Assembly (NCBI GenBank): GCA_019022495.1
Contig: JAFEKR010000005.1
Location: 620,001 to 684,000, forward strand
DNA length: 64,000 nt
From: Epichloe hybrida
Lineage: Eukaryota; Ascomycota; Sordariomycetes; Hypocreales; Clavicipitaceae
Direction: 5' to 3'
The notes beneath the pieces are model-generated. The model saw only the letters and a program-made list of their open reading frames with translations, did not search any database and was not told the DNA's origin. Shown here piece by piece: positions 43,383 to 54,890 of this stretch. A program made the position numbers and the translations under genes. Each line of letters starts with the position of its first letter. Within the stretch, counting starts at the first letter, position 1.

Positions 43383-46300
43383 CCCCCTAAGGGACTTTAT
43401 TTAAGGTTTCTTATAATAATAAATCTAAATTAATTAAATTAGTTAAATTAATCCTATAATATTTAAATTAATTCTATAGTATAAAAAAGTAGTTAATTTA
43501 TTATAATCTTATTTAATTTAAGGTTATTATATAATACTTATTCTTTAGGTTCTTTACTAAGTATACTAAAGGGTAGTTATATAAGCCCTAATACCTTATA
43601 AAAGCTAGTAAAAGTATTTCTTATAAGAGGCTTTATAAGGCTATTAGTAATTATCTCTTTAGTAGTAATTTAAGTAATATTAAAAGTTTTTTTTATAATC
43701 TCTTAATAAAGCTAGTAGTAATAAATATTTATATACTAAAGCTTTATAATAAGCTTAATAAATTTTTCTTTAAGAAGGTAAATTATCTATATATTATTAT
43801 ATTTAATCTTAAGTATATTATCTCCTAGGTATAGCCTAATCTCTTAATATAATTATCTAAAGGCTATAAGCTTCTTATTATAGTAAAAAAGCACTAGAAG
43901 CTTTACTTTAGTTAATAAAGTTATTATAATAGCTTACTTACTTACCTTAAAAAGTATAGGTTTTCTAAAGAGCTTTATAATATAGCTTTATAAGCTTTTT
44001 TATATTATAATATTATTAGTAAAGAAAGTATTACTATATACTTCTAATTTAGGGTTATTATTACTATATTTAATTACTAGGTTTACTTATATATACCTAT
44101 ACTTAAGAACTCTTTTTACTACTTTTATATACTATAGCCCTAGGTTTTATAGGAATTATAAGAGTTATAAGGCTATAAAAGTAATATTAAGTCTTAAAAC
44201 TATTATTAAATATAGTAAGGTTTTAATTAAAGATTAATATCTCTTTAGATCTTATATACTAATCTCTCCTTTAAAAGGTTTAAGTAATATAGTAGTTATT
44301 AAAGCTATAAGTCTTTATTAAGGGATCTTTATATTAAATTTAGTTATAGCTTTATCCTAGTAAGATTTCTAATTAAGCTATACCTTTCTATTAGTATAAT
44401 TTCTAATAATTTTAATACCTAGGAACTATTATAATTCTCTAAGGTCCTTAATATTATACTTTATAAAGAGTTTTTTATAAAATTTATTATATAGATATAA
44501 TTTCCCTTTAGTAAATAAGGTAATAAGGTTATTTATATAGAAGAAGATAATTAGACTATCTTTAATAAAGATATAAATATCTTTAAAAATCTATATAAAG
44601 CCTTTACTAATTAGCTAGCTAATTAGCTCTTTTATTTATAGAAAGGGAGCTCTCTATAGCTTATAGACTACTCTAAGAAGCTTTAGGTAAGCTTATTTAT
44701 CTCTATAGCCTAGAGGTATCTTATAGTAAACCTCTTTATTAAGGCCTAAATTTAGAAATACTATAATAAAGTTATACTAGTGTACCTCTAGGTTAAAGTA
44801 GCTTATAATAGCTATAAGTAGCCTAAATATATTAGTAGCTAGAGTTACTACTCTAGTTAATAGATATCCCTTTAGCTAATAATTTCTAAGGATATAAAGG
44901 CAAGCTTTATATCTTAGGAGGTAACCTTATTTATCTAATTTATAAGAGAAACCCTAAGTAAGTCCTAGAAGCTTTATATAAGCAGGGATATTAGCTCTTA
45001 GTACCTTCTTAGCTACTATTTTATTAATAATTCTATTATACTCTTTATCTTATACTTTATAGAATTCCTTTTCTTTAGGATAGCTAGCTAAGTTATTATA
45101 ATATACTAGAGGAGGAGGAAGTCTAGATATATAAGGTTTTTCTTTACTCTTTAATCCTAGCTTAAAAGCTATAGTAAATACTTTAAGTTTATTAAGATCT
45201 TATAGATTCTCTAATATCTTATAATTATTACTACTTTTAGGTAAGTTTAGTAAATTATTAATACTTAGTAGTATATAGTCTATTAAATCTAGAAATTATC
45301 CTAGTAAACTTAGAGAAGTTAGTAAATTTAATTCCTAACTTTCTTTTTCCTTTTCTTTATGCTTTAGCTAATTATAATTAATAGGAGTTTTATCCTATTA
45401 GAGTAGCTTTAGTAGTTATTATAGTAACAGAGGGTATGCTATCTATAGAAGCCTTATATTAGAGCTTTTATCCTTATTATTATTAACTAGCTTTTTAAGA
45501 ACGCTCTTTTTAACCTTTTTTATATTTAGTAATAATTCTCTTTCTTAAGCATAAAAAATAGACTTATTAAAGGTAATATAGCTTAATAAGAACTAGTAGC
45601 TTCTCTTTATTATTAGTACCTAGATTAGGTATTATATAGAGGAAACATATCTAGTAAGGTATTTAATATAAGCTCTCTAAGTAAGCTTTAGACTTACTTT
45701 ATAAAGCTTACTTTATATTATTATAAATACTTTATAACTAAAGGCTTAAATATAGGTTAGAGAAACTTCTAGCTTCTCTAGTAAGTAACTCTATTAAAGT
45801 TTATTCTCTCTTAGCTACTTATTTAGCGCTTATTAAGGCAATTACTAGTTAAGCACCTTTTAAGGTATATAATTTAAGATATAAATAGCTACTTTAGTAG
45901 CTATAGGCTAGAGGTCTTCTAGGAAGCCTAATTATATTATAAGAGTTATTATAACCTTTATTATTACCCCCCTAGACCGTTTAGTATGCCTATTTTAATA
46001 TAAGTAAGCTAGGCTAGACTTTCTAATAATAATACCTTTATTTATAACCTCTTCTTCCTGTTTCTTAGTCTAGAAGGTAGTCTTACTATTAGTTATTATA
46101 ACCGTAATATAAATGCTATATATTCTTATGTATATAGCTTCTAACTAATTAAAGTAAAGTATGATATTAATTTTTAATAGGATTATGAAGATATAACATA
46201 ACCCTATTGCTCTATAAGTAAAAAGAGCAATTTATTAGTTTTTGTTATACCTTACTAATTAAGTAAAGAGATTAAAGGAGACTACCTAAAGCGGTCTAGA

Positions 46301-46785
46301 AGGTAGGGATCCTATTTAAAGGACTTATAATATCTACCTCTATGCTTTAGTAGTCTAGCAAACCTTATATTTTCCTACGCTCCTTTTCTTTAATAATATT
46401 TAAAGCTTCTAAAGCACTTAATCTATTATATTCTCTCCTAGATATGCTAATCTTACGTGCTACAGATCTATAGGTAATGTTATAGTAGTCTTTAGGTCTT
46501 ATAAATCTCCCTTAATAATAAAAGCTTCTAATAGGCTTAAGCTCTTTATACATAGCTATATACTAATAACCTAAGTTTAAAATATCTCCTAATTACCTTT
46601 CACTAGGTCTATTACCTTTCTAGTAAGGTTATCTTACCTTATTTCTTTTTACGTAAGTAGCTAAAGAGATATAAGGTTTACAAAGAACATTAGCTAGTAC
46701 TAGGCGTTTAATAAGGTAAGGGTCTAGCCTTCTATTAAGATAATCTAGGCTATGCTAACACTATAAGCCTTTATAATACCGTAAC
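43128..46785 (-). mobile_element. Truncated Ty1/Copia element C (relative of A and B)
   Basis: The left LTR starts TGTTGGACCGCGAAGC and runs to about 43382, followed by the complement of a polypurine tract (CCCCCCTAAGGG). The internal minus-strand sequence is collinear with A and B. It includes an RT relic near 44540-44780 (FLNLGLNKEVYYK) and the block ACCCCCCTAGACCG near 45965. Collinearity stops at about 46785, where (ATTAC)n repeat DNA begins, so the gag end and right LTR are missing. It is more diverged from A and B than they are from each other. Confidence 0.8.
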
Positions 46786-46865
46786 CAGAGCTTTACATTA
46801 CATTACATTACACATTACATTACATTACATTACACCCCCCTTTCACACATTACATTACATTACAT
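46786..46865. repeat. (ATTAC)n short tandem repeat at the Copia C breakpoint
   Basis: Runs of CATTA/ACATT units are interrupted by ACACCCCCCTTTCAC. They are not canonical telomere repeats (no TTAGGG/CCCTAA). They directly abut the truncated Copia C. Confidence 0.8.
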
Positions 46866-46939
46866 GTAATTATTTGTAATTATTTTTTATTTTTTAATAT
46901 TAAGGTTTATTCCTTTATTATAAGATATATATAGTTTAT

Positions 46940-47165
46940 AAAATACTTTATAATACTTCATAATAGCTTATAATAGCTTATAATAGCTTATAATAGCTTA
47001 TAATACCTAATAATAGCTTATAATAGCTAATAATAGCTTATAATAGCTAATAATAGCTTATAGTAGCTTATAATAGCTTATAATAACTTATACTAACTTA
47101 TACTAATTTAAAATAGCTTATAATAGCTTATAATAGTTTATAATAGCTTATAATAGCTTATATAT
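46940..47165. repeat. 10-bp tandem repeat (TTATAATAGC)n
   Basis: About 20 imperfect copies, with variants TAATAACT, TACTAACT and TAGTAGCT. Strongly AT-rich, no coding potential. Confidence 0.85.
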
Positions 47166-47368
47166 ATAATATATATTACTTATATAACTTAAAATATTAT
47201 TAGTATTAAGGTTTAATTAAATTTAAATAGTAAATAAATAACTTATATATAAATATAAGTAAGTATAAGAAAATTACTATTAAAAAGTTATATTTAGTAT
47301 TATTTAGTTTTTAAAATTATTAATAAAATAAAATACTTTTCTTTTTTATATTTTTTAATATTTTAATA
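47166..47368. repeat. About 200-bp unit, copy 1 (left of Copia D)
   Basis: It aligns with 54175-54375. Shared blocks are ATTACTTATATAACTTAAA, TAAATAACTTATATA and the end ATAAAATACTTTTCTTTTTT. Copia D and its duplication lie between the copies, so they were originally adjacent tandem units. Confidence 0.7.
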
Positions 47369-47373
47369 ATAGT

Positions 47374-47605
47374 TATTAGTTATACTAAGGGATTTAGTAT
47401 GCACTAGTGCAATGTAGGGTTAGGTTTAATAATATAATAAGGTCTAAGGATTAAAGCTATCTATAGCGTTATATAGCTATAAGAAAAGGGGGACGTAAGT
47501 TATATATATACCTTGCGTATAGGTGTAGCTAATTATAGTGTGGCGTTGCTATATATGCTTCACTTTCCTAGTAGTTAACCTAATGTTAACCTAGTTATTA
47601 TAATA
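47374..47605 (-). repeat. LTR of Copia D (left)
   Basis: 232 bp. Versus the right LTR it has many C-to-T/G-to-A differences (for example TATATATATACC against CACGTGTGTGCC), so this copy is the more RIP-mutated one. Confidence 0.9.
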
Positions 47606-50600
47606 CTAGTAACTTCTTTTTTTAGGAAGAAAGTAAGGCAAAGATAAATCTAATACTAAATAAGGGAATAAGTAAGTATATAAATAAAATAAGCCTATAT
47701 AAGGATAAGTAAGTCTAATATTAAATTTAGACTCCTTATTAGTTAATAATATAATATAAAGAAAAATCGCTTAATCCGCGAATTAGAAAGCAGGCTTAAT
47801 TAGGAGCTCTAAAAGCTTAAAAAACACAATAAAAATCAGAATTATTCAAAATAAACATAAGTAAATACAGGGAAATAAAATAAGGGCTTCTTATTAGCTT
47901 AGCCATAGTTAGACTAGACTCTTGTTAATCTTATCTAGTCTCTAGTCTCTTTACCTAGCCTTTAACTTAAATTATAGCTTCGTTTAAGTTAATAAAGGTC
48001 TTAAGGCTCTTATTTAGAGATACCTTTATTATTACATTAGTAAGGTTATTATTGCTATTAATCTATCATACTTTGTAGATCTCTTATCGCTTATATAATT
48101 ACTAAAGTGCTATAATATTAATTATAAGGTATTTCTCTTTTATAAAGCCTAACTTCATAAGACACTTATATAACAAAAAGGAGTCCATATAGATAATTAT
48201 AGGAATGCGGTTAATCTTTAATTAGTCCGTGATTATATTAAGGGTTATAGTAACTATATAGGCTATATTAGCACCTTATACTATAGAGTATAGTTTAGAA
48301 GCGAGGGCGCTATAGGTTATATACTTACTCTTTATTAAGCTATATATAATAATATTACCTTTTAAGGTAAATATATTATCTTTTGCCTCTTTATTACTAA
48401 TAATAATCACGTATCCTATCTAGGAACTTAGATCTTTATTATTAGTAAGGGATCTATTTATAAACATAAATAACTTCGTATTCTTAAGGTCTAGAGGGAT
48501 ATAATATAGGCCTTAGTCTTAATGTTAGGTCTGCTAGTTAAGTCACTTATTTAATCAAGTTATATTATTAGGAGTTAGATCTTAATGTTATACTATGATT
48601 AAGAGGTTATAAAGGACTTTAGGTTAATAAATAGTTATAATATAGCTCCCTTATACTTATTATTTAATATAATCTTGCTTTATAGTTAGTAATTATAGGT
48701 TAATTTACCTAATCTTCTTACTCTAGCCTTTCTAACGCAGTTCTATTAAATTATTAGCGTTCTAGGTAAGGATATAACCATTAAAGATAAGGGGATTCTT
48801 AGCTAATAGCTTCTGCTTTAGCTTTACTAAGAAATTTGCCTTCTATAGTTCCTTCTCTTTAAGGTTATAGAAATCCTAGTCACTAAGGCCTAGCGTATTA
48901 TTAATCTATATACTAACTACTCTAAAGAGGTTATTATTATTCTCTTCCGTAATTAGTAAGCATAGGTTATAGGATAAAGTTATTATCTTAAGCATCTCTT
49001 TATAATAGTAGAAGTACATTACAAACTAGTAGGTTCTAGCTTTTATAATTCTATATAAAGGCTTAATAACTTCTATAATAGTCCCTTTAGGGAATAGATA
49101 TGCTATTTACTTAGGTAATATAGTAATAATTAATCTTATAAGCTATGTTTTTAATTACACGTAAGCTTATGTAATGTCTTGAATCCATAAGATAATTCCT
49201 CTAGATTTAAGTAATAGTGCAATTATAACAATTAATCATTAGCTTGATCTTTAGATTATTAGGGATTAGGTTAGGATAAATTCCTTCCCTTTATTATTTA
49301 TCCCTTAAATTATAAGTCATGACTTTTTATATAGCATAGCTATTCCTTTACCTTTAATTTCTCTTACTATATAAGATTTAAAGAGTCTCTTATTACTATG
49401 CTTAGCAGGGTTAAACAGCGTAAATCTAAACATATTATAGGCTTGTAAAGCATTAATCTTAGTCTAATCTAATAGCTTAAAAGGTTTACCTAGGGTTATA
49501 ATCTTTCCTTCTTAATATAACTAAAGGGCTAGATCCTAATTAGCTTCTTTCTTTACTATAATAAACACTTTACTTAATTTACTATTAGCTATAAGTTTCT
49601 CTATTAATACTTCTTCTTAGTCTTTATTTACTAAGTATATAGTTACTGTGTATTTAGTTCCTATAAGATTAAATTAGACTATAAGCTTCTTTTATAGTTT
49701 TCTATGCTTTCTCTTAGGTTATAGGAGTTCCTTAATTATTTCTAAAGCTTTAGGGATAATCTCTTTAATAGTTAGGGTCTTGTCTATATCTATAGCTTAG
49801 TCCTTATCTCTAGGTGCTAATTTATAAAGTTCTTTAGTATAGTATAGGTTATAATAGTATAGTTTAATAACTATTAATTAGAATCTTATTAGTCTATAGG
49901 GTATTTAAAGGGTATAGGTTTCTCTATTAGTAGTAATAAGCTTATAGGGGCTATACTATCTATCTTTCTCTCTCTAGATATGTATATTTAACTATAGTGG
50001 GAGTTAGTGTGTTAGCAAGGTATCTAGGCTATTTTAGGTTCTTAGAGCATTATAAACTTATTACTTTACTAGAAATTATTAGACCTTATTAGTAGCTTTA
50101 TAAATTACTTTAGCTTATTAAATAATAAATACACTTAGCAGTAACTTATTAGTTATTTATAAATATACACTAAAGATAAGAATAGTAGGAATAAGACTAT
50201 TAGGGCCTGCTAAGTTATTTATAGCTTTTAAAGCTATCTAAAGTTATTACTTAGGTATAAGATCTTAACCTATAGAGTCTATAATAATTATATAGGCTTG
50301 CTATAATAGTCTATAATAGTGTTTAATCTTTCTAATGCTATTATAGGCCTTAACTAGAACTTTATTAATCTTAATTAATAGTAATTATATATAATGCTTA
50401 AATTCTATTAATATAAAGTTCTTTCTAGTATTATGAATAATCTATTCTAGAGGGCTAAGGTAGGTGTTAATCTAGTATTTACATAAGGCGTTCTAAATAT
50501 TATAGGCCTTCTACTTATTTAGATTAAGGAATTAGGCTACTTAAAACAAAGTTATAGAATTAATAACATAAAGAATAGGTTATTTATTAATCTAAATAAT

Positions 50601-52970
50601 ATTAACTATAATCTTATAATTAAACTTATAGTTATCTTTAATTATAAACTTAAATTTACCTAGAGCTTTTCTGTTTATTTAGTAATAGTAGCAAATTTTA
50701 GTTAATTATTTAATAGCCTTAGCTTTAATGTCATAACTAGCTTAGTTTAGTATCTTTATAAGCTATTTAACTAATAGATGCCTAAATTATTAATATAGTT
50801 AATGGAGTTCTATTTCTAATAGGTAGAAAGCTACCGTTTCTCTAGCTTCTAGAGTCCACTAAAGATATCCCTATTTCCTAATGATAGGGACTATCTTATT
50901 ATCTTAGATTAATATATTCGTAAGGTTATTTACCTTAACGCATAACCTATCTATATTATTTAAAGAGAATAAGAAGGGCGTATATATATTAATCACATAG
51001 AAAGGGATGTTACCTAGCTCCGTTAGTACGTTAACTACTCCTTTTATGATTATGCTTCTAGAACTAAATTTAATTATCTTCTCTAGAGTTAGTTTAATCT
51101 TTAGTAATAGTATTAATCTTAGTAAAGCTTATACTTATCTAATTCTAGCTATTAAAATACCTAAGGCTTCTATGTTAGGTATTATCCCTTAGAAAACTTC
51201 TTTAGAGTAGTGTTTTTCTAAAATATAAGAGGTTTTTATATTATTAAAGGGATTATACTTAAGGTATATATATTTAAATAATTTATCTCTTAGGATATTA
51301 ATAACGTTGCTGTTATCTAGTTAAAGTCCTAATATAAAGAATTATATAATACTTAGCTAGTTAAACTTTAATATAGAGGTCTCTTTAGTATTATTATCCT
51401 TATCTTTATTATTATTAGACTTAATAAAGGTTTTAGCTAATTCCTATGCTCTATTAGCAAGGTTATTAGCTTCTTTAAATACTTAGCCTTTATAGGCTAT
51501 AAGGAATACCTAATACTTTTTCTCTATTAGTAGTGATTAGTATCTCTTATTCTTTTACTAATATTCCTTTACCTCTTTTTAGTCTTTCTCTAGATGGTTT
51601 GTTAACTAGTATTTGTTTTTATTATAGACATGGTATTTACTATAGTTATAGCCTTAGTTATAGTAACTATAGCCTCTACCCTAACCTTATTAATTATAAG
51701 GTTAGTTATAATAGTAGTCTATGAATATTACTTCTAATTTATTAGTATTAGTAGTATTAATAGTGCTTTAATTAAATTATGTAGCTGATTTATTAGCTTT
51801 AGTAATAGAGATTAATTTGCGGAGGTCTCGTGTAAGTCCTTTAAAGCTAGGTGAGTAATTATATTCAGCTTGCTTGCATTCTAGAACACTAGAAATTACA
51901 CTTAGGGTCTAGTAATATAGTTTTGTATTAACTATTAATAGGGGAAAGAGTCCTCTATAAACATGCTTAAGAGTTATAAGTAGAATTTTAAGATAATCTA
52001 GCTTAGATCTATCTGGGTTAGTAGTAATAATGTTCCTAAGCGTTATACTGTTCTATTCTTAGTAATAGAACTATTAGTTACTTTCTATCTTAAATCATTA
52101 ATAAACGTCATTAACTATTTATTTGTATATAAAGCCTTTATTTGCTAGATAATTAAGGTAATACTATTTAGTATTACCTAAAAGCATAATAGGAAGGGCC
52201 TTATATATGTATTCCTACGGGAGGTTTAGTCTATTATATTTGTTCTAGAATAGGTTAACTTTTAGCGTAAGGAAGTTATATATCTTTCCACTATAATAGT
52301 TATTATCCTTATAGCTTCTTTATAAGTTCTAAGATCTTTCTTACGATTTAATCTTTAGATAGGATTATTACTGTTTGCATAGCTAGGGTTATCTATTAAA
52401 TTAGTTATTCTAGGATAATTAGTGGAATTATCGGATTTATTAGGGGTTAAGGTGTGTTTCTTCTTAGAGGTAGTTGTGTAGCTAGAGGGTTATTTAAAGC
52501 AGGATTATAAGGGTTATTAATTAGGGGATTATATATAGGAGGATTATATACAGAAGGGTAATAGATAAGGGTAGTGTGTATTAAAGGGCTTGTGATTAGG
52601 GGGCTTTTAAGGGTAGGATTATTTAAAGAGAGGAATTTACCTATAGTGATTTGCTTTATGATTTCGTTCTTAAGCTACTTTGATATTATTTCTTCTTTAA
52701 GGACTTAAACTAGTGATTTAATAATCTTACTGCTTTGATTTTAAATAATATAAACGCTATTCTTGTGTAAGTAGTCTTGTAATTTGTGTACTAAAGGTTA
52801 TGAAGCTTAATTAAGTGTTTCTTTTATCTAGCTATTAAGGTTATTATGGAAGATCTCCTAAAGGGCAAGATCTTTATATTAACCGCTCTTATAGATATTA
52901 ATTATCTAAGCTAGATGGTTATTAAGCTCCTATTCCTTAGTAGTCTAAGGATCTAGTTCTCTTAAGCTCT
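47606..52970 (-). pseudogene. RIP-broken pol of Copia D
   Basis: The RNase H relic is the clearest part (about 48080-48480). RT should lie at about 48700-50000 and integrase/gag further right, by Copia order, but I read these only weakly. All frames contain stops at expected CAG, CAA and TGG positions. Confidence 0.6.
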
Positions 52971-52987
52971 CCTAGTTAGTAGTAATT

Positions 52988-53482
52988 GATTTTTAATTTT
53001 TTTTGGGGTCATTGGCTGTGGCTAATGCATCTAATTTTCAAGGAACTAAAAGAATTACGAGCAATACCTAGCTAGTGCTATATGTAATAACTAAATTTAA
53101 TAATTACTATAGTGTTAGGTAAAATATAAAAGGAATAAGCTTTAAGCTATAAATTTAGGGGCTAAAAAGTTAATATAAAGTTTGTAACAAACTTTGTGGC
53201 TGCGATTGCGTAAGATATAGTCATAATTCGTAACCGTAGTTAAACTCAAATCCATTTGAGTTTTACTTATAGTATAAATTAATATAATTCCCCCTTCCTC
53301 TATAACTATGTTTATTCTATCTATTTATATCTCTTCTATCTTATAACTTGTCCTTCAAAGCTCCAAGGCAAACCAAAAAAAAAACACAACTCATCCTCAC
53401 TTGACTCCACTCCAATTCGTAACAAACGCACTGCACAATCCACAGGTAGGTCAAGGGCTACTAATCAACCAATTGACGACCA
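52988..53482. mobile_element. Short insertion with 15-bp target duplication, copy 1 (no ORF)
   Basis: It is flanked by CTAGTTAGTAGTAAT at 52972-52986 and 53483-53497. The sequence GATTTTTAATTTTTTTTGGG onward is about 85% alike to 57346-57820. It shares its left end with that copy but stops before the region that holds the ORF there. The right part is pyrimidine-rich (AACTCATCCTCACTTGACTC), less RIP-mutated, and contains GTAGGT and CTACTAAT resembling a donor and branch point. A 15-bp duplication suggests a non-LTR type of insertion. The family is not recognised. Confidence 0.65.
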
Positions 53483-53497
53483 CTAGTTAGTAGTAAT

Positions 53498-53929
53498 AAC
53501 TAAGGTATGTTTTTAAAGTTATAGAGGTAGGCTTACTTTATTAGGTCTTGATTAGGTAGGCTATTTTCCTTTAGTAGTCTAGGATAAAGCTTATTTATTA
53601 CTTAGGGGTGCTATTGTTAATAGTCTTTAACTAGTAAGGCTAAGGGATTTTTAACTAGTAAGGTTAAGGAGTTTTTAATCTCTGGTTTAAGTAGTTATAC
53701 GTGGCTATAAACTCTTAGTTAGTTAATTAGTTTTCTTATAATAGATAATAGGATTAATTCTTTTATTAATAGTTAGAGACTTGCTAATAGGAAAAAGTTA
53801 AATCCCTAGGAAGCCTAACATCTAGTATCTAGAGTCTATCTTCCTTTAGCACACTTCCTTAGGTAGCTAAAGGAAGGCCTTTTCTTAAGTGATTCCTGGC
53901 TTATCTATGGTTTTTTAACTACTAATTAG
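53498..53929. other. Remaining Copia D sequence between the secondary insertion and the right LTR
   Basis: AT-rich sequence with no domain recognised. In the minus-strand element it would be the leader and primer-binding region next to the 5' LTR. Confidence 0.4.
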
Positions 53930-54161
53930 TGTTAGTTATACTAAGGGATTTAGTATACACTAGTGTAACGTAAGGTTAGGTTTAATAATATAATAAGGTC
54001 TAAGAATTAAAGCTATCTATAGTGTTATGTAGCTATAAGAAAAGGGGGACGTAAGTCACGTGTGTGCCTCGTGTATAGGTGTAGCTAATTACAGTGTGGC
54101 GTTGCCATATGTGCTTCACTTTCCTAGTAGTTAACCTAATGTTAACCTAGTTGTTGCAATA
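53930..54161 (-). repeat. LTR of Copia D (right)
   Basis: 232 bp, starting TGTTAGTTATAC, with less RIP than the left copy. It is followed by the ATAGT duplication. Confidence 0.9.
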
Positions 54162-54174
54162 ATAGTAATAATAT

Positions 54175-54375
54175 TAAAAATTACTTATATAACTTAAATA
54201 TTATTAGTGTTAAAGTTTAATTAAAATTAAATAGTAAAGAAATAACTTATATAAAAATAAAAGTAAGTATAAGGAAATTACTATAAGAAAAGCTATACTT
54301 TTTAAGTAATTAGTATTTTAAGGTTTTTAAAAATATTTATAAAATAAAATACTTTTCTTTTTTATATTTTTTTAA
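54175..54375. repeat. About 200-bp unit, copy 2 (right of Copia D)
   Basis: Homologous to 47166-47368. It ends in ATAAAATACTTTTCTTTTTT and then runs into the AATAATAGT microsatellite, as copy 1 does in miniature (AATAATAGT just before Copia D). Confidence 0.7.
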
Positions 54376-54890
54376 AATAAAAATAATAATAAAAATAATA
54401 GTAATAATAGTAATAATAGTAATAATAATAGTAATAATAGTAATAATAGTAATAATAGTAATAATAGTAATAATAGTAATAATAGTAATAATAGTAGTAA
54501 TAGTAATAATAGTAATAATAGTAATAATAGTAATAATAGTAATAATAGTAATAATAGTAATAATAGTAATAATAGTAATAATAATAATAGTAATAATAGT
54601 AATAATAGTAATAATAGTAATAATAGTAATAATAGTAATAATAGTAATAATAGTAATAATAGTAATAATAGTAATAATAGTAATAATAGTAATAATAGTA
54701 ATAATAGTAATAATAGTAATAATAGTAATAATAGTAATAATAGTAATAATAGTAATAATAGTAATAATAGTAATAATAGTAATAATAGTAATAATAGTAA
54801 TAATAGTAATAATAGTAATAATAGTAATAATAGTAATAATAGTAATAATAGTAATAATAGTAATAATAGTAATAATAGTAATAATAATAT
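54376..54890. repeat. Long (AATAATAGT)n microsatellite, about 515 bp
   Basis: A nearly pure 9-bp tandem array of more than 50 units, with occasional ATAATA interruptions. It has no coding potential and its length is likely variable. Confidence 0.95.

Larger units (their letters stand above)
47374..54161 (-). mobile_element. Complete Ty1/Copia element D (6788 bp) with perfect target duplication
   Basis: LTRs of exactly 232 bp lie at 47374-47605 and 53930-54161, starting TATTAGTTATAC (mutated) and TGTTAGTTATAC, and ending near TATAATA / TGCAATA. The flanking duplication is ATAGT (47369-47373 and 54162-54166). The minus-strand interior includes a Copia RNase H relic (about 48080-48480; NNKDLSS.IGYVIIISNKEA, then SALASKLYSIV). 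It belongs to a different Copia family from A-C. It contains a 495-bp secondary insertion near its right end. Short plus-strand ORFs (51007-51192, 51533-51724) are chance. Confidence 0.9.

Noticed and set aside
46786..46865. Possible telomere repeat
   Set aside because: The unit is ATTAC, not TTAGGG or its complement, and it lies internally between transposons.
51007..51724. Two short plus-strand ORFs in Copia D
   Set aside because: They lie opposite the minus-strand pol relic and have hydrophobic, low-complexity translations caused by AT bias.
54376..54890. Possible CRISPR-like array because of regular short repeats
   Set aside because: It is a continuous 9-bp microsatellite without spacers, in a eukaryotic context.
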